Shown here: one piece after another, positions 37,230 through 47,620 of the stretch
How positions within the stretch are numbered: the stretch's first letter is position 1
How the letters are laid out: every line of letters begins with the position of its first letter
Notes under the pieces: generated by a model
Told to the model about the DNA's origin: nothing
Databases searched by the model: none
What the model saw: the letters and a program-made list of their open reading frames with translations, nothing else
Translations under genes and position numbers: made by a program
Assembly (NCBI RefSeq): GCF_947495315.1
Contig: NZ_CANLYD010000012.1
Span: 62,001-126,000, forward strand
From: an uncultured Aquimarina sp.
GTDB taxonomy: Bacteria; Bacteroidota; Bacteroidia; Flavobacteriales; Flavobacteriaceae
Length of the DNA stretch: 64,000 nucleotides
Direction of reading: 5' to 3'

Positions 37230-38651
37230 TTGCAATTTAATACTGTTGATTTTGCGTTATTTTTTCCAATTGTTTTTGTGCTGTATTGGTTTTTATTTAA
37301 TCGATCGATAAGGATTCAAAATGTTTTTCTTCTTATAATAAGCTACCTGTTTTATTCTTTTTGGGATTGGCGATTTTTATCATTAATATTTTTGAGTTCC
37401 TTGATTGATTTTTTAGTTGGCAGACAATTGAAATCCGCGTTACGTAATCAGAGAAAAATACTATTTGGAATCAGTTTGTTTTTTAATCTTGGTGTACTTT
37501 TTATTTTTAAATACTTTAATTTTTTTATAGAAACGTTTACAGAGGCCTTTTTGTTATTCGGGAAGCCTATATCTTACAGTTCTGTACAACTTATTCTTCC
37601 TGTAGGTATTAGTTTTTACACCTTTCAGACATTGAGTTATACTATAGATGTATACAGAAGACGAATAGAGCCTACGGATGATGTTGTTTCATTTTTTGCA
37701 TTTGTTTCGTTTTTTCCTCAATTGGTTGCTGGGCCTATTGAAAGAGCTTCTAATCTATTACCGCAGTTTCAGAAAACCAGAATATTCAATTACAATAAAA
37801 GCATTGATGGATTGCGATTAATTCTTGGAGGATTGTTTAAGAAAATGGTGATTGCAGATAATTGTGCGTTGATTGCCAATAATCTATTCGAAAATTATAC
37901 AGAGTATTCAGGTAGTACATTGTTTTGTGGAGCCATATTTTTTGGTTTTCAGATTTATGGTGATTTTTCCGGGTATTCTGATATTGCTATTGGTTCTGCA
38001 AGATTGCTAGGTTTTGATCTGATGAAGAATTTTAACTTTCCGTATTTATCAAAAAATCTAATCGAGTTTTGGAGACGATGGCACATTTCACTTTCTACCT
38101 GGTTCAGAGATTATGTATACATACCTTTGGGAGGTAATAGAGTTTCAAATGCCAGATTGATTTTTAATATACTAATAGTCTTTTTACTAAGTGGATTATG
38201 GCATGGTGCCAATCTTACTTTTTTATTTTGGGGATTGATTCACGGAATCGTATTGATATGTACTGTGTTTATAGGTAAGAATACAAAATTAAGAGTGTTT
38301 CTGAAAGATCAAAAATCCCTTATTATTGATTTTTTTAGAGTAGGGATTACCTTTTTTATCGTAACCATTGCTTGGGTGTTTTTTAGAGCGGAAACCAGTG
38401 TTGAAGCTTTTGGGTACATCGATCAGATTTTTTCTGGATCCTTCTTTTCTATACCTGAAGGAAATAAGTTGTTTTTGATTTTGTTGATTGGGTATTTATT
38501 AATAGAATGGTTTCAGGAAAAGAGAGAACATCTACTGGATATTTCCTATATATCTTCAAAACCGATTAGATATTTGATTTATTATGGGACTTTGTTTTTG
38601 GTGTTTTATTATGGAGGAGATTTACAAACCTTTATATATTTTCAGTTTTAA
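37230..38651 (+). CDS. MBOAT family O-acyltransferase (AlgI/DltB-like)
   Basis: 473 residues, TTG start chosen because QFNTVDFALFFPIVFVLYW is the conserved N-terminus of the family. About eleven membrane helices. The two family histidines are His285 (FWRRWHISLSTWFRDYVYIPLGGNR) and the presumed catalytic His325 (LSGLWHGANLTFLFWGLIHG). It transfers an acyl group, usually acetyl, across the membrane to an extracellular polysaccharide. The downstream SGNH-like gene overlaps its stop (TAATG) and is the usual partner. Confidence 0.93.
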   Translation: MQFNTVDFALFFPIVFVLYWFLFNRSIRIQNVFLLIISYLFYSFWDWRFLSLIFLSSLIDFLVGRQLKSALRNQRKILFGISLFFNLGVLFIFKYFNFFIETFTEAFLLFGKPISYSSVQLILPVGISFYTFQTLSYTIDVYRRRIEPTDDVVSFFAFVSFFPQLVAGPIERASNLLPQFQKTRIFNYNKSIDGLRLILGGLFKKMVIADNCALIANNLFENYTEYSGSTLFCGAIFFGFQIYGDFSGYSDIAIGSARLLGFDLMKNFNFPYLSKNLIEFWRRWHISLSTWFRDYVYIPLGGNRVSNARLIFNILIVFLLSGLWHGANLTFLFWGLIHGIVLICTVFIGKNTKLRVFLKDQKSLIIDFFRVGITFFIVTIAWVFFRAETSVEAFGYIDQIFSGSFFSIPEGNKLFLILLIGYLLIEWFQEKREHLLDISYISSKPIRYLIYYGTLFLVFYYGGDLQTFIYFQF

Positions 38652-39583
38652 TGATGAAGGTTTTTATTAAAAAAATAGTAGTATTTCTGGTGCCTATCTT
38701 AATTGTATGGGGAGGTTTAGAGTATTTCTATATAACTGTGGAGTCTAATTACTCTTATAAACATCAAATAATTAGAACGAGCTATGATGATATAGAAACA
38801 TTGATTTTGGGTGATTCTCACGCTTTTTTTGGTATTAATCCGGAATACCTTGATATAAAGGCATTAAATCTATCCAATATAAGCCAAAGTTTATATTTTG
38901 ATCAATTACTATTCGAGAAGCATGTAGATAGTCTTTCAAACTTACAGAATGTTATTATTACTATTGGTTATTATAGTTTGAGTCAATTAAAAAATACTAA
39001 AGAAGATGTATGGCGGAAATATTTTTATCGTAGTCAAATGGAGTTAGATGTGCCAATTATTGGTCCATTTGATTTTAAAAAGTATAGTTTATCAATGACA
39101 CGCCGTTTTGATAACTCTGTTTCTTTAATTCATAAATATTTAGAAAAAGGAACAATCATAGGATGCGATGCGAATGGTTGGGGGACGTATTATGAAAATA
39201 CAAGCGGAGAGCTTTTGGATATAGAAAGCAAAGCTACAGCAGAACGACATGAAGATTTCTTGTTAAATTTTGAAGAAAATATCATTAGACTTCAATCCAT
39301 TATAGCGTATTGTAAGAAGATAAATTGTAATGTCTATTTGGTGGATATGCCCGTTTATAAAGGGTATTTAGAATTACTGGATTCAAATAAGCTTGAAAAA
39401 ATAACAAGCTCCTGTAATGATTTGGCAACCAATAATAATAATGTGATGTATATTGATTTGCGTCAAGATTCTCGATTAGAGAAATCTGATTTATATGATC
39501 CTGATCATTTGAATCATAAAGGAGCCAAAAAGTATACAAAAATTATAAATGCAATCATATCTGATCCGAAAAATGATGATTGA
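38651..39583 (+). CDS. SGNH-hydrolase-like partner of the MBOAT protein
   Basis: 310 residues, one N-terminal membrane helix (about 7-24) and an extracytoplasmic domain. Ser56 in LILGDSHAFFG is the candidate nucleophile, and DPDHLNHKGAKKY near the C-terminus provides the Asp and His, matching the AlgX/AlgJ/DUF1574 type of SGNH fold. It should take the acyl group from the MBOAT channel and place it on the glycan (known for alginate and related systems; inferred here). The second Met, one codon later, could also be the start. Confidence 0.82.
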   Translation: MMKVFIKKIVVFLVPILIVWGGLEYFYITVESNYSYKHQIIRTSYDDIETLILGDSHAFFGINPEYLDIKALNLSNISQSLYFDQLLFEKHVDSLSNLQNVIITIGYYSLSQLKNTKEDVWRKYFYRSQMELDVPIIGPFDFKKYSLSMTRRFDNSVSLIHKYLEKGTIIGCDANGWGTYYENTSGELLDIESKATAERHEDFLLNFEENIIRLQSIIAYCKKINCNVYLVDMPVYKGYLELLDSNKLEKITSSCNDLATNNNNVMYIDLRQDSRLEKSDLYDPDHLNHKGAKKYTKIINAIISDPKNDD

Positions 39584-39762
39584 TGTAATTATCTCCAAAT
39601 TATTTCGTTATTAAGATGAAGATTAGGGTATCTTTAACACAAAATTTATTCACGGGAAGCGATATTTACTTTAAGAAAAATTGGTCAAGGGAAACCTTGA
39701 AATTTCTATTAAACTGGTATTCTGGTATAATCCGGAATCTAAACTTTGAAAGAAATATTTAC

Positions 39763-42700
39763 ATGAACAAATACATCACTTTGATGCTTTTTGTTGCGAT
39801 CCTATATTCGAAGATTTCTGCGCAACAATCGGCAATTTACACTAACGAATTAGTACTGTATAATCAGGCTTTAGAACTTTATAATAATAAGCAGTTTCTG
39901 GCAGCTCAGAATTTGTTTGATAAAGTTAGAGATGCCGTAGATGACGAGAATATTGATGCAGAATGCACCTATTATATAGCCAATTGTGCAGTATGGCTTA
40001 ATCAAAAAGGAGCAGATGCATTGATGGAAGAGTTTGTAGTACAATATCCTACAAGTATTAAACGTAATGCAGCATATCTTGATGTAGCCAATTACTATTT
40101 TGATAATGGTAAATATGCCTACGCCCGTAAATGGTACGATAAGGTAGATGAAGGTAATATGAGCCGTTCCGAAAAAGAAAAGTTTAACTTCAATAATGGA
40201 TATGCATATTTTAAAATTCAGCGATTTAATGAAGCAAAAAAGTTCTTAACCAAAGTAGAAGAGACTGATAAATACGGTGCTCAGGCAAAATATTATCTTG
40301 GTTTTATAGCTTATGAAGGAGATAATTATCAGGAAGCAGATAAACTTTTTGATGAAGTAAAGGATTTAGATAAATACAATAAGAATTTGTCATATTTCCA
40401 GAGTGATATGAATTTTAAATCTGGAAAATTCGAGGAAGCTATCAATGATGGATTAGGACAACTTTCTAGATCGAAACCTTCAGAAAAATCAGAACTGAAT
40501 AAGATTATTGGTGAGAGTTATTTCAATCTTGGTCAATACGATAAAGCGATACCACATCTGAAGGCTTACAGAGGCCGAAAAGGAAAATGGAACAATACCG
40601 ATTATTATCAGTTAGGATATGCTTATTATAAAGGAGGTGATTATACCAATGCCATTTCAGAATTTAATAAAATTGTAGATGGTCGTAATGCTACTGCTCA
40701 GAATGCGTATTACCATTTAGCAGAATCATATTTAAAGACAGATCAAAAACAACAAGCACTGAACGCCTTTAAGAATGCTTCAGAAATGGATTTTGAGGCT
40801 AAGATTAAGGAAGATGCACTATATAATTATGCAAAGTTGAGTTATGAGATTGGTAATTCATATGAGAGTACACCAAAAGTATTATTATCCTATGCAGAAG
40901 CCTATCCTAATTCCGAATTCAAAGAAGAGATACAGGAATTATTGATCAGTTCATATATCACATCTAAGAATTATAAAGAGGCTATGGACTTGTTAGAAGG
41001 CAGTCGTAATTTTGATGATAAGGTAGTGTATCAAAAAGTAGCTTATTTCCGTGGTGTAGAATTATACAATGAAAGTAATTATGCAGAAGCCAAAGTATAT
41101 TTTGATAAATCTTTGGCTCAGCAAACGGATCCAAAATTTACTGCAAAAGCTATTTACTGGAAATCAGAATGTGATTATTTACAGAGTAATTTTGAAGAAG
41201 CTCTTATTGGATTCAAACAGTTTAAAGGAAGTGAAGGTGCATCAGCAACTACGGAGTATGCTGAAATCGATTATAATATTGGATATACCTACTTTAAACT
41301 AAAACAATATCCACAAGCTGCAGATTTCTTTGATACCTATTCCAAAAAAGGAGGTGTTGATGAGATAAGACTAACGGATACATATCTTAGACTTGGAGAC
41401 AGTCATTTTATTTCCAGTAAGTATTGGCCGGCGATGGAAGCGTATAACAAAGCAATTAAAAATGGGGGAGCTGATGCAGACTATGCCCATTATCAGAAAG
41501 CGATTAGTTACGGTTTTGTGAAAAAGAATGATAAGAAAATCAGTGATCTGGAACTATTCCTGAAAAAATATACACGATCTACCTATCGCGATGATGCCAT
41601 GTTCGCTTTAGGAAATACCTATGTAGCAGAAAATAAAACCCAAAATGGTATTGCAGCCTATGATCGATTGGTTAAGGAAGTACCAAGGAGTTCGTATGTG
41701 CCCAAAGCATTGTTAAAACAAGGGTTGATTTATTATAATGGTGATCAGGGAAATAGAGCTTTAATAAAGTTTAAAAGAGTAGTAGCCGATTATCCGGGAA
41801 CGGATGAGGCAGTACAAGCAGTAAATACAGCTAGATTGATCTATGTGGATTTAGGTAGAACAGATGAATACTCTAGTTGGGTAAAAGGATTAAGCTTTGT
41901 AGATGTAACTGATGCAGATCTGGATAATACATCTTATGAAGCAGCAGAAAAACAGTTTTTAGAAAATAATGATAATGGAGCCATTGCCGGTTTCCAAAAA
42001 TATCTGGATGAATTTCCAAATGGTCTTCACGCATTAAAGAGTCATTTTTATCTGGCACAATTGTTTTTCAAACAAGGAGATAAGCAGGCTACGATTCCGC
42101 ATTATGAATATGTGTTGCAAAAAGACCGCACAGAATTCACGGAACAAGCATTGGCGAGATTATCTCAAATCTATCTAGAGAATCGTAATTATGACAAAGC
42201 GATTCCTGTGTTAGAACGACTGGAAACAGCTGCCGATTTTCCGCAGAATATCATATTTGCACAGTCTAATTTGATGAAATCCCATTATCAACTGGTACAT
42301 TATCAGGAAACCATTGCATATGCCGAAAAGGTATTGCAGAACCCAAAAATCCAGAATGATGTAAAAAGTGATGCGCAGATTTTTATTGCGCGTGCCGCAT
42401 TACAAACTGCAGATGATGCCAGAGCCAAAAGAGCCTACGCAGAGGTTCGAAAAATTGCTACTGGAGAACTTGCAGCAGAAGCCTTGTATTACGATGCTTA
42501 TTTTAAAAACAAAGAAGGCAGTTATAAAGCATCCAATGAAACCGTGCAAAAGTTAGCTAAAGATTATTCGGGTTATAAATTATATGGAGCCAAAGGTTTA
42601 GTCTTGATGGCTAAAAACTTCTATGGATTAGAGGACGCCTATCAAGCCACCTATATTTTAGAAAGTGTTATCAAAAACTTTACTGATTATCAGGATGTGA

Positions 42701-42780
42701 TTGATGAAGCACGATCCGAACTCAAAAAAATCAAAGCCGAAGAAGCTAAAACAAATTCATCCATCCAAACCGAACAATAG
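39763..42780 (+). CDS. Large exported tetratricopeptide repeat protein
   Basis: 1005 residues from ATG 39763, where MNKYITLMLFVAILYSKISAQQ forms a signal peptide; the frame extends 49 codons upstream without signal character. Nearly the whole mature protein is TPR units (for example EKFNFNNGYAYFKIQRFNEAKKF, DYYQLGYAYYKGGDYTNAI, YNIGYTYFKLKQYPQAADFF). It is therefore a periplasmic helical scaffold. The pairing with an outer-membrane barrel gene 27 bases downstream is common in Bacteroidota and suggests the two proteins interact, but no activity is known. Confidence 0.88.
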   Translation: MNKYITLMLFVAILYSKISAQQSAIYTNELVLYNQALELYNNKQFLAAQNLFDKVRDAVDDENIDAECTYYIANCAVWLNQKGADALMEEFVVQYPTSIKRNAAYLDVANYYFDNGKYAYARKWYDKVDEGNMSRSEKEKFNFNNGYAYFKIQRFNEAKKFLTKVEETDKYGAQAKYYLGFIAYEGDNYQEADKLFDEVKDLDKYNKNLSYFQSDMNFKSGKFEEAINDGLGQLSRSKPSEKSELNKIIGESYFNLGQYDKAIPHLKAYRGRKGKWNNTDYYQLGYAYYKGGDYTNAISEFNKIVDGRNATAQNAYYHLAESYLKTDQKQQALNAFKNASEMDFEAKIKEDALYNYAKLSYEIGNSYESTPKVLLSYAEAYPNSEFKEEIQELLISSYITSKNYKEAMDLLEGSRNFDDKVVYQKVAYFRGVELYNESNYAEAKVYFDKSLAQQTDPKFTAKAIYWKSECDYLQSNFEEALIGFKQFKGSEGASATTEYAEIDYNIGYTYFKLKQYPQAADFFDTYSKKGGVDEIRLTDTYLRLGDSHFISSKYWPAMEAYNKAIKNGGADADYAHYQKAISYGFVKKNDKKISDLELFLKKYTRSTYRDDAMFALGNTYVAENKTQNGIAAYDRLVKEVPRSSYVPKALLKQGLIYYNGDQGNRALIKFKRVVADYPGTDEAVQAVNTARLIYVDLGRTDEYSSWVKGLSFVDVTDADLDNTSYEAAEKQFLENNDNGAIAGFQKYLDEFPNGLHALKSHFYLAQLFFKQGDKQATIPHYEYVLQKDRTEFTEQALARLSQIYLENRNYDKAIPVLERLETAADFPQNIIFAQSNLMKSHYQLVHYQETIAYAEKVLQNPKIQNDVKSDAQIFIARAALQTADDARAKRAYAEVRKIATGELAAEALYYDAYFKNKEGSYKASNETVQKLAKDYSGYKLYGAKGLVLMAKNFYGLEDAYQATYILESVIKNFTDYQDVIDEARSELKKIKAEEAKTNSSIQTEQ

Positions 42781-42807
42781 TAATCAGTTATTAAACGAGT
42801 GTATCTT

Positions 42808-44580
42808 ATGTTTAGATATTGTAAGAAATTAAGAAGGCCAGTGAGGTCTGAAATAATACTGTTTTTATGTCTAAGTGTTACAATAGTGAGTAATACTTTT
42901 GCCCAGGAAAAAGAAGAAGAGGAAACTATAGAAACAGAACGTGTGGTTATCGTGAAGACCTATACACCAACGATCAGTGATGCTTTTAAAGTGAAATCTA
43001 CACCGGTCCTCAATGATTCGGTTACTCAAAAGAAAAAGCAGCTACGATATAGTATTTTTTCGGTTCCTGTGGCATCTACATTTACTCCGGCAAAAGGTAG
43101 AGCTGCGAATATAGACCGACCAAAAAAAATTCCATTGTATGATAATTATGCAACCTTAGGATTTGGTAATTTCACTTCGGTATTAGCGGAATTTTATAGC
43201 AATTTTCAGATAAACCGAACGGATAATATGGGGTTGTACTTACATCATAACTCCTCACAAGGAGGAATAGAAGATGTAGCGCTCGATGATAAATTTTATA
43301 ATACGTTTTTAGATCTGAACTACACCTCACGAACCAAAGATTTTACATACGGAATAGAAGTAGGAGCGGAGCACCAATTATATAATTGGTATGGTTTACC
43401 AGAAACTCCTGTACTGACACAAGCAGAAATTGATGCAATTGACCCTCAACAGAATTATTTTGGGGCCAAGTTGGGGGGCAAATTGCAGTTTGATGATTTA
43501 TATTTTAAAAGAGCTTCCTTAAACTATCGATATTTTGGAGATGCATTGAGTACAGCAGAACATCATGCTGTTTTTACCCCAACATTCGAGTTTGAAGTTG
43601 CAGATGAATTAATCACTACAGATTTTATCATTGATTATCTAGGAGGAAATTTTGATAGGCCACTGAATCTTACGCTACAGACACCTAATGACTTTAGTAT
43701 TCTTAATTTAGGGATTCAGCCAAGTTTAGTAGTGCTAAGAGATAATTTGACATTGAATCTAGGAGCAGCGGTTTTTTATAGTATAGATAGTCAGAATAAT
43801 GATAACGATTTTTTTATCTATCCTAAAGTTACCGCTTCCTATCGATTATTGGATGAAGCCGTAATTGCATACGGAGGTTTAGAAGGAGGTTTAAAACAAA
43901 ACACTTATAGAGATGCAGTACAAGCCAATCCATACGTGTCGCCAACGTTATTTTTGACTACCACACATAATCAATTTGATGCCTACATAGGGTTGAAAGG
44001 AAAAATCTCTGATGTGGTGAGTTATAATTTTAGAGGTGGTTATGCTTCCGAAAATGATAAGGCTTTGTTTGTAAACAATAGACCAGAAATATTACAATTA
44101 GAAGGGTATGATTTTGGTAATTCCTTTTCATATCGATATGATGATATTTTGACATTGAGTGGATATGGAGAATTGAATTTTAATATCAATAAGAAATTTA
44201 AATTGGGAGTATCTGCAGAATATTTTAGTTATAACACCGAGGATGAACAAGAAGCTTGGAATTTACCAGACCTAAAAGTAGCTGCATTACTGGATTACCA
44301 GATTACAGATCAATGGTTTGCAGGTGCACAACTGTTTTATGTAGGAGAACGAAAAGATATTAATACTTCTGTTGCTTTTTCACCACCAACTCCTGAAACT
44401 ACGATAACTTTAGATACTTATTTTGATGCGAATGTAAATCTTGGGTATCGATTTAATGATAAATTGTCTGTTTTTGTAAAAGGAAACAACCTAGCCGGTG
44501 AAAATTACGAACGTTGGTCTAACTTTCCTGTACAAGGAATACAAGTGCTAGGAGGTATAACATACAAGTTTAATTATTAA
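42808..44580 (+). CDS. TonB-dependent-receptor-like outer-membrane beta-barrel
   Basis: About 590 residues; ATG 42808 is preferred to the GTG at 42799. A signal peptide with a basic start (MFRYCKKLRRPVR) ends near NTFAQ. Then comes a short segment ERVVIVKTYTPTISDAFKVKSTPVLND, too short for a TonB plug, and a barrel made of alternating strands such as DNYATLGFGNF and VSYNFRGGYA. It ends GGITYKFNY with the expected terminal aromatic residue. Ligand unknown; probably works with the TPR protein encoded upstream. Confidence 0.8.
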   Translation: MFRYCKKLRRPVRSEIILFLCLSVTIVSNTFAQEKEEEETIETERVVIVKTYTPTISDAFKVKSTPVLNDSVTQKKKQLRYSIFSVPVASTFTPAKGRAANIDRPKKIPLYDNYATLGFGNFTSVLAEFYSNFQINRTDNMGLYLHHNSSQGGIEDVALDDKFYNTFLDLNYTSRTKDFTYGIEVGAEHQLYNWYGLPETPVLTQAEIDAIDPQQNYFGAKLGGKLQFDDLYFKRASLNYRYFGDALSTAEHHAVFTPTFEFEVADELITTDFIIDYLGGNFDRPLNLTLQTPNDFSILNLGIQPSLVVLRDNLTLNLGAAVFYSIDSQNNDNDFFIYPKVTASYRLLDEAVIAYGGLEGGLKQNTYRDAVQANPYVSPTLFLTTTHNQFDAYIGLKGKISDVVSYNFRGGYASENDKALFVNNRPEILQLEGYDFGNSFSYRYDDILTLSGYGELNFNINKKFKLGVSAEYFSYNTEDEQEAWNLPDLKVAALLDYQITDQWFAGAQLFYVGERKDINTSVAFSPPTPETTITLDTYFDANVNLGYRFNDKLSVFVKGNNLAGENYERWSNFPVQGIQVLGGITYKFNY

Positions 44581-44663
44581 GAGATTTAGTTAAAAATATT
44601 TCTGATTAGGAATTATAGATTAAAAAACTGTATTTTATTCTAGTAATTGGAAATGAATTGAAT

Positions 44664-45476
44664 ATGAACAGCGTTATCTTTTGGATTTGTAGTCTACTAT
44701 CGATATCCACTTTTGCACAAGAAAATTTTAAGGTATATTATGAGGAAAATGAGAATGGATATAAAATCTATGCAGATAATGGTGAGTTTTGTCCGGTTTC
44801 TGTAGAGATTAATTTTAAAATAGAGAACCTTTCATCCAGTATTGGAGATATTAAAATTATAGAAGTACCAGCGCAGACCACCAAATTCTATGTAGCAGAT
44901 CTTACGGTTATAGACAGAAAAAAAGCGCTGAGATTAGGATTTAGTGTACGATATAATCACGGGAATCATTTACAGATTTCTTACGATAAAGATTATGCAT
45001 ATCATTTACCTTTTAAGAAAGGAGCTGAGTATATGGTAACACAAGGATATAATGGTGTAGTCTCTCACCATAACGAATATGCCTTGGACTTTAAAATGCC
45101 AATAGGAACTGCTATATATGCCGCAAGAGATGGGAAGGTAGTACTTGTAGAACAAAGCTTTGATAAAACTTGTACAGAGCAGGATTGCGCCAAGTTTAAT
45201 AATTACATATTAGTATATCATTCTGATGGAACTTTTGCAGAATATACCCATATTAAAAAGAGTGGTGCTAAAGTGCAACCTGGAGAAATGATAAAAAAGG
45301 GTCAACATATTGGATACAGTGGTAATGTAGGGTGGTCTACCGGGCCGCATTTACATTTCATCGTATTTCTACAGCGATTTAAGGATAGAGAAACACTCCC
45401 TACAAAATTTCTAGTAGGTAACGGTAAGCAAGTAACTCAATTAGAAGAAAAGAAAAAATATTCGAAAAGTTATTAA
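44664..45476 (+). CDS. M23 family metallopeptidase (LytM domain)
   Basis: 270 residues from ATG 44664, with a signal peptide ending STFAQ. The zinc ligands are present: His135/136 with Asp142 in SHHNEYALDFKMPIGT, and the HLH motif 229-231 in GPHLHF, with HSDGTFAEYTHI in between, so it should be an active peptidoglycan endopeptidase in the periplasm. An N-terminal beta-rich domain (about 20-110) precedes the catalytic one. Not obviously in an operon. Confidence 0.88.
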   Translation: MNSVIFWICSLLSISTFAQENFKVYYEENENGYKIYADNGEFCPVSVEINFKIENLSSSIGDIKIIEVPAQTTKFYVADLTVIDRKKALRLGFSVRYNHGNHLQISYDKDYAYHLPFKKGAEYMVTQGYNGVVSHHNEYALDFKMPIGTAIYAARDGKVVLVEQSFDKTCTEQDCAKFNNYILVYHSDGTFAEYTHIKKSGAKVQPGEMIKKGQHIGYSGNVGWSTGPHLHFIVFLQRFKDRETLPTKFLVGNGKQVTQLEEKKKYSKSY

Positions 45477-45620
45477 TTCACATGAACTTTTTGTGATGGT
45501 TTGTTATATAAAAACCGCGAACCTCTGTATTAAGAAAACCTTAACCACCTGTACAATTCGATATGCTTACTTTTAGGCTTTGAACAAATTATTATTTGTA
45601 CTCCAATCAAATATATTATT

Positions 45621-47417
45621 ATGATTAAAAGAATTCTTAAGGCAACCTGTTTTGCCCTCGTTTTTATGGCATGTAAAAACGAAAAAAAGGTAGAAACCAC
45701 CTCAGAAAATACAACGGTAGATATAAGTGCAGCATTTAATGAAATGCTGGATGCGTATTATGAAGAAGGACTAAAACTCAATCCTGTACAAGCTACATTT
45801 GCTGGTGATAATCGTTTTAATGATCAGTTTCCTAATCCGTTAGCAGACGAAACGGTAGCCAAGATAAAAACATATTACACTGGTTATAAAGAGAAACTAG
45901 GTGAATTTGATATAACTGATCTTTCTAAAAGTGAACAAATGACCAAAGCCATTCTACAATGGGAATGTGATATGAATCTGGCCGGATTTGAGTATCGTCA
46001 AGACTATTTTCCTATTGATCAGATGTGGTCGATCAATTTAAGAGCAGGGCAATTAGCAAGCGGAGCCAGCGCACAACCATTTAAAACGGTAGAAGATTAT
46101 AATAACTGGTTAAAACGTTTGGATGGATATTTAGCTTGGATGACTTCTGCAGAAGAAAAAATGAAAGAAGGAATGAAAGAAGGCTATGTGCTTCCAAAAT
46201 CATTAATTACTAAAGTGTTACCACAATTAGAAGCACTTACTGTAGAAGATCTTGAAGCACATTTATTCTATTCACCAGTTAAGAATTTTCCGGAAGGTTT
46301 TTCTAAAGAAGATAAAAAGAAGTTAACGGAAGCGTATAGTAACATGGTTTCAGAAAAGATTATTCCTGCTTATAAAAGCTTACATCAGTTTATGAGTACT
46401 GATTATATGGAAGCTGGACGAGAAAGCTCTGGTGTTTCTGAAATTCCTAATGGAGAAACGTTCTATAAACATCAGATCAAATTATATACAACCACCAATA
46501 TGACAGCAGACGAAATTCATACTTTAGGATTATCCGAAGTAGCTCGTATTTCTGGTGAAATGGAGAAAATTAAAGAACAAGTTGGATATAAAGGAGATCT
46601 AAAATCATTCTTTGATTATGTACGTAATAAAAAGGAGTTGATGCCTTTTAAAGAACGAAAACAGGTAATCGATAATTTTAATGCGATTCATGATCGTATG
46701 AAACCACAGATCGAAAAGTTATTTGACGTAAAACCAAAAACCGCTTTTGAAGTAAGACGTACAGAAGCCTTTAGAGAAAATTCTGCCAGTGCAGAATATA
46801 ATCCAGGATCATTAGACGGAACTCGACCAGGTATATTTTATACACCAATTCCTGACGCAACAAAATATAATGTGTATAGTGATGAATCTTTGTTTTTACA
46901 CGAAGCGATTCCTGGACATCATTATCAAATTTCATTAACTCAAGAAAGTAAAGAATTACCAAAATTCCGTAAAACACTTTGGTATAGTGGTTATGGAGAA
47001 GGATGGGCATTATACTCAGAGTCATTAGGAAAAGAATTGGGACTATACACAGATCCGTATCAATATTTCGGGATGCTAGGAGCAGAGATGCATAGGGCAA
47101 TCCGTTTAGTAGTAGATACAGGATTACATGCTAAGGGTTGGACACGTGAGAAAGCGATACAATATTCATTGGATAACGAAGCAGAATCTGAAGCAGGAAT
47201 AATTTCAGAAATTGAAAGATATATGGCTAATCCTGGTCAAGCGCTATCCTATAAGATCGGACAGCTTAAAATCAGAGAACTACGTGCCAAAGCAGAGAAG
47301 GAGTTAGGAGATAAATTCGATATCCGCAAGTTTCATAACGAAGTACTTGAAACAGGTTGTGTTCCATTAGCACTGTTAGAAGATAAAATCAATACTTGGA
47401 TTACTGAGAGTAAATAA
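45621..47417 (+). CDS. DUF885 family lipoprotein, peptidase-like
   Basis: 598 residues with a lipobox FMACK (Cys18). DUF885 proteins have a zinc-peptidase-like helical fold with the motif HEAIPGHHYQ, here at 427-436; WYSGYGEGWALYSESLG and LGAEMHRAIRLVVDTGLHAKGW further along are also family landmarks. Probably a periplasmic or surface metallopeptidase; substrate unknown. A repeat-rich intergenic region with a large palindrome follows. Confidence 0.88.
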   Translation: MIKRILKATCFALVFMACKNEKKVETTSENTTVDISAAFNEMLDAYYEEGLKLNPVQATFAGDNRFNDQFPNPLADETVAKIKTYYTGYKEKLGEFDITDLSKSEQMTKAILQWECDMNLAGFEYRQDYFPIDQMWSINLRAGQLASGASAQPFKTVEDYNNWLKRLDGYLAWMTSAEEKMKEGMKEGYVLPKSLITKVLPQLEALTVEDLEAHLFYSPVKNFPEGFSKEDKKKLTEAYSNMVSEKIIPAYKSLHQFMSTDYMEAGRESSGVSEIPNGETFYKHQIKLYTTTNMTADEIHTLGLSEVARISGEMEKIKEQVGYKGDLKSFFDYVRNKKELMPFKERKQVIDNFNAIHDRMKPQIEKLFDVKPKTAFEVRRTEAFRENSASAEYNPGSLDGTRPGIFYTPIPDATKYNVYSDESLFLHEAIPGHHYQISLTQESKELPKFRKTLWYSGYGEGWALYSESLGKELGLYTDPYQYFGMLGAEMHRAIRLVVDTGLHAKGWTREKAIQYSLDNEAESEAGIISEIERYMANPGQALSYKIGQLKIRELRAKAEKELGDKFDIRKFHNEVLETGCVPLALLEDKINTWITESK

Positions 47418-47566
47418 ACGAACCCTGAGTTAGAGTTCCTTCTCCTTGGACGACAGCGTTTAGCGATGGGCGAGAAGGAGCGTTGGATTTAGGATGAGGG
47501 GTTTTAGTTCACACCCTCACCTTAATCCTCTCCCTGGGGGAGAGGAAACAAAATCACTAAACTTTG
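47418..47566. repeat. Intergenic inverted-repeat debris
   Basis: Contains CTTCTCC/GAGAAGG arms (about 47440-47482) and a CTCTCCCTGGGGGAGAG hairpin (47528-47544) preceded by CCTCACCTTAATC, short GC-richer palindromes scattered in many genomes. Confidence 0.6.
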
Positions 47567-47620
47567 ACATATATTAGAAAACCCAGCAAGATTCATCTTG
47601 CTGGGTTTTCTAATATATGT
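47567..47620. terminator. Large perfect palindrome, probable bidirectional terminator
   Basis: Two perfectly complementary 26-base arms (ACATATATTAGAAAACCCAG and six more bases, ending AAGAT) surround the dinucleotide TC. The AAAACCC/GGGTTTT core looks like a terminator stem, but the arm length is exceptional. It ends the DUF885 unit; 47621-47881 holds nothing else recognisable. Confidence 0.85.
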
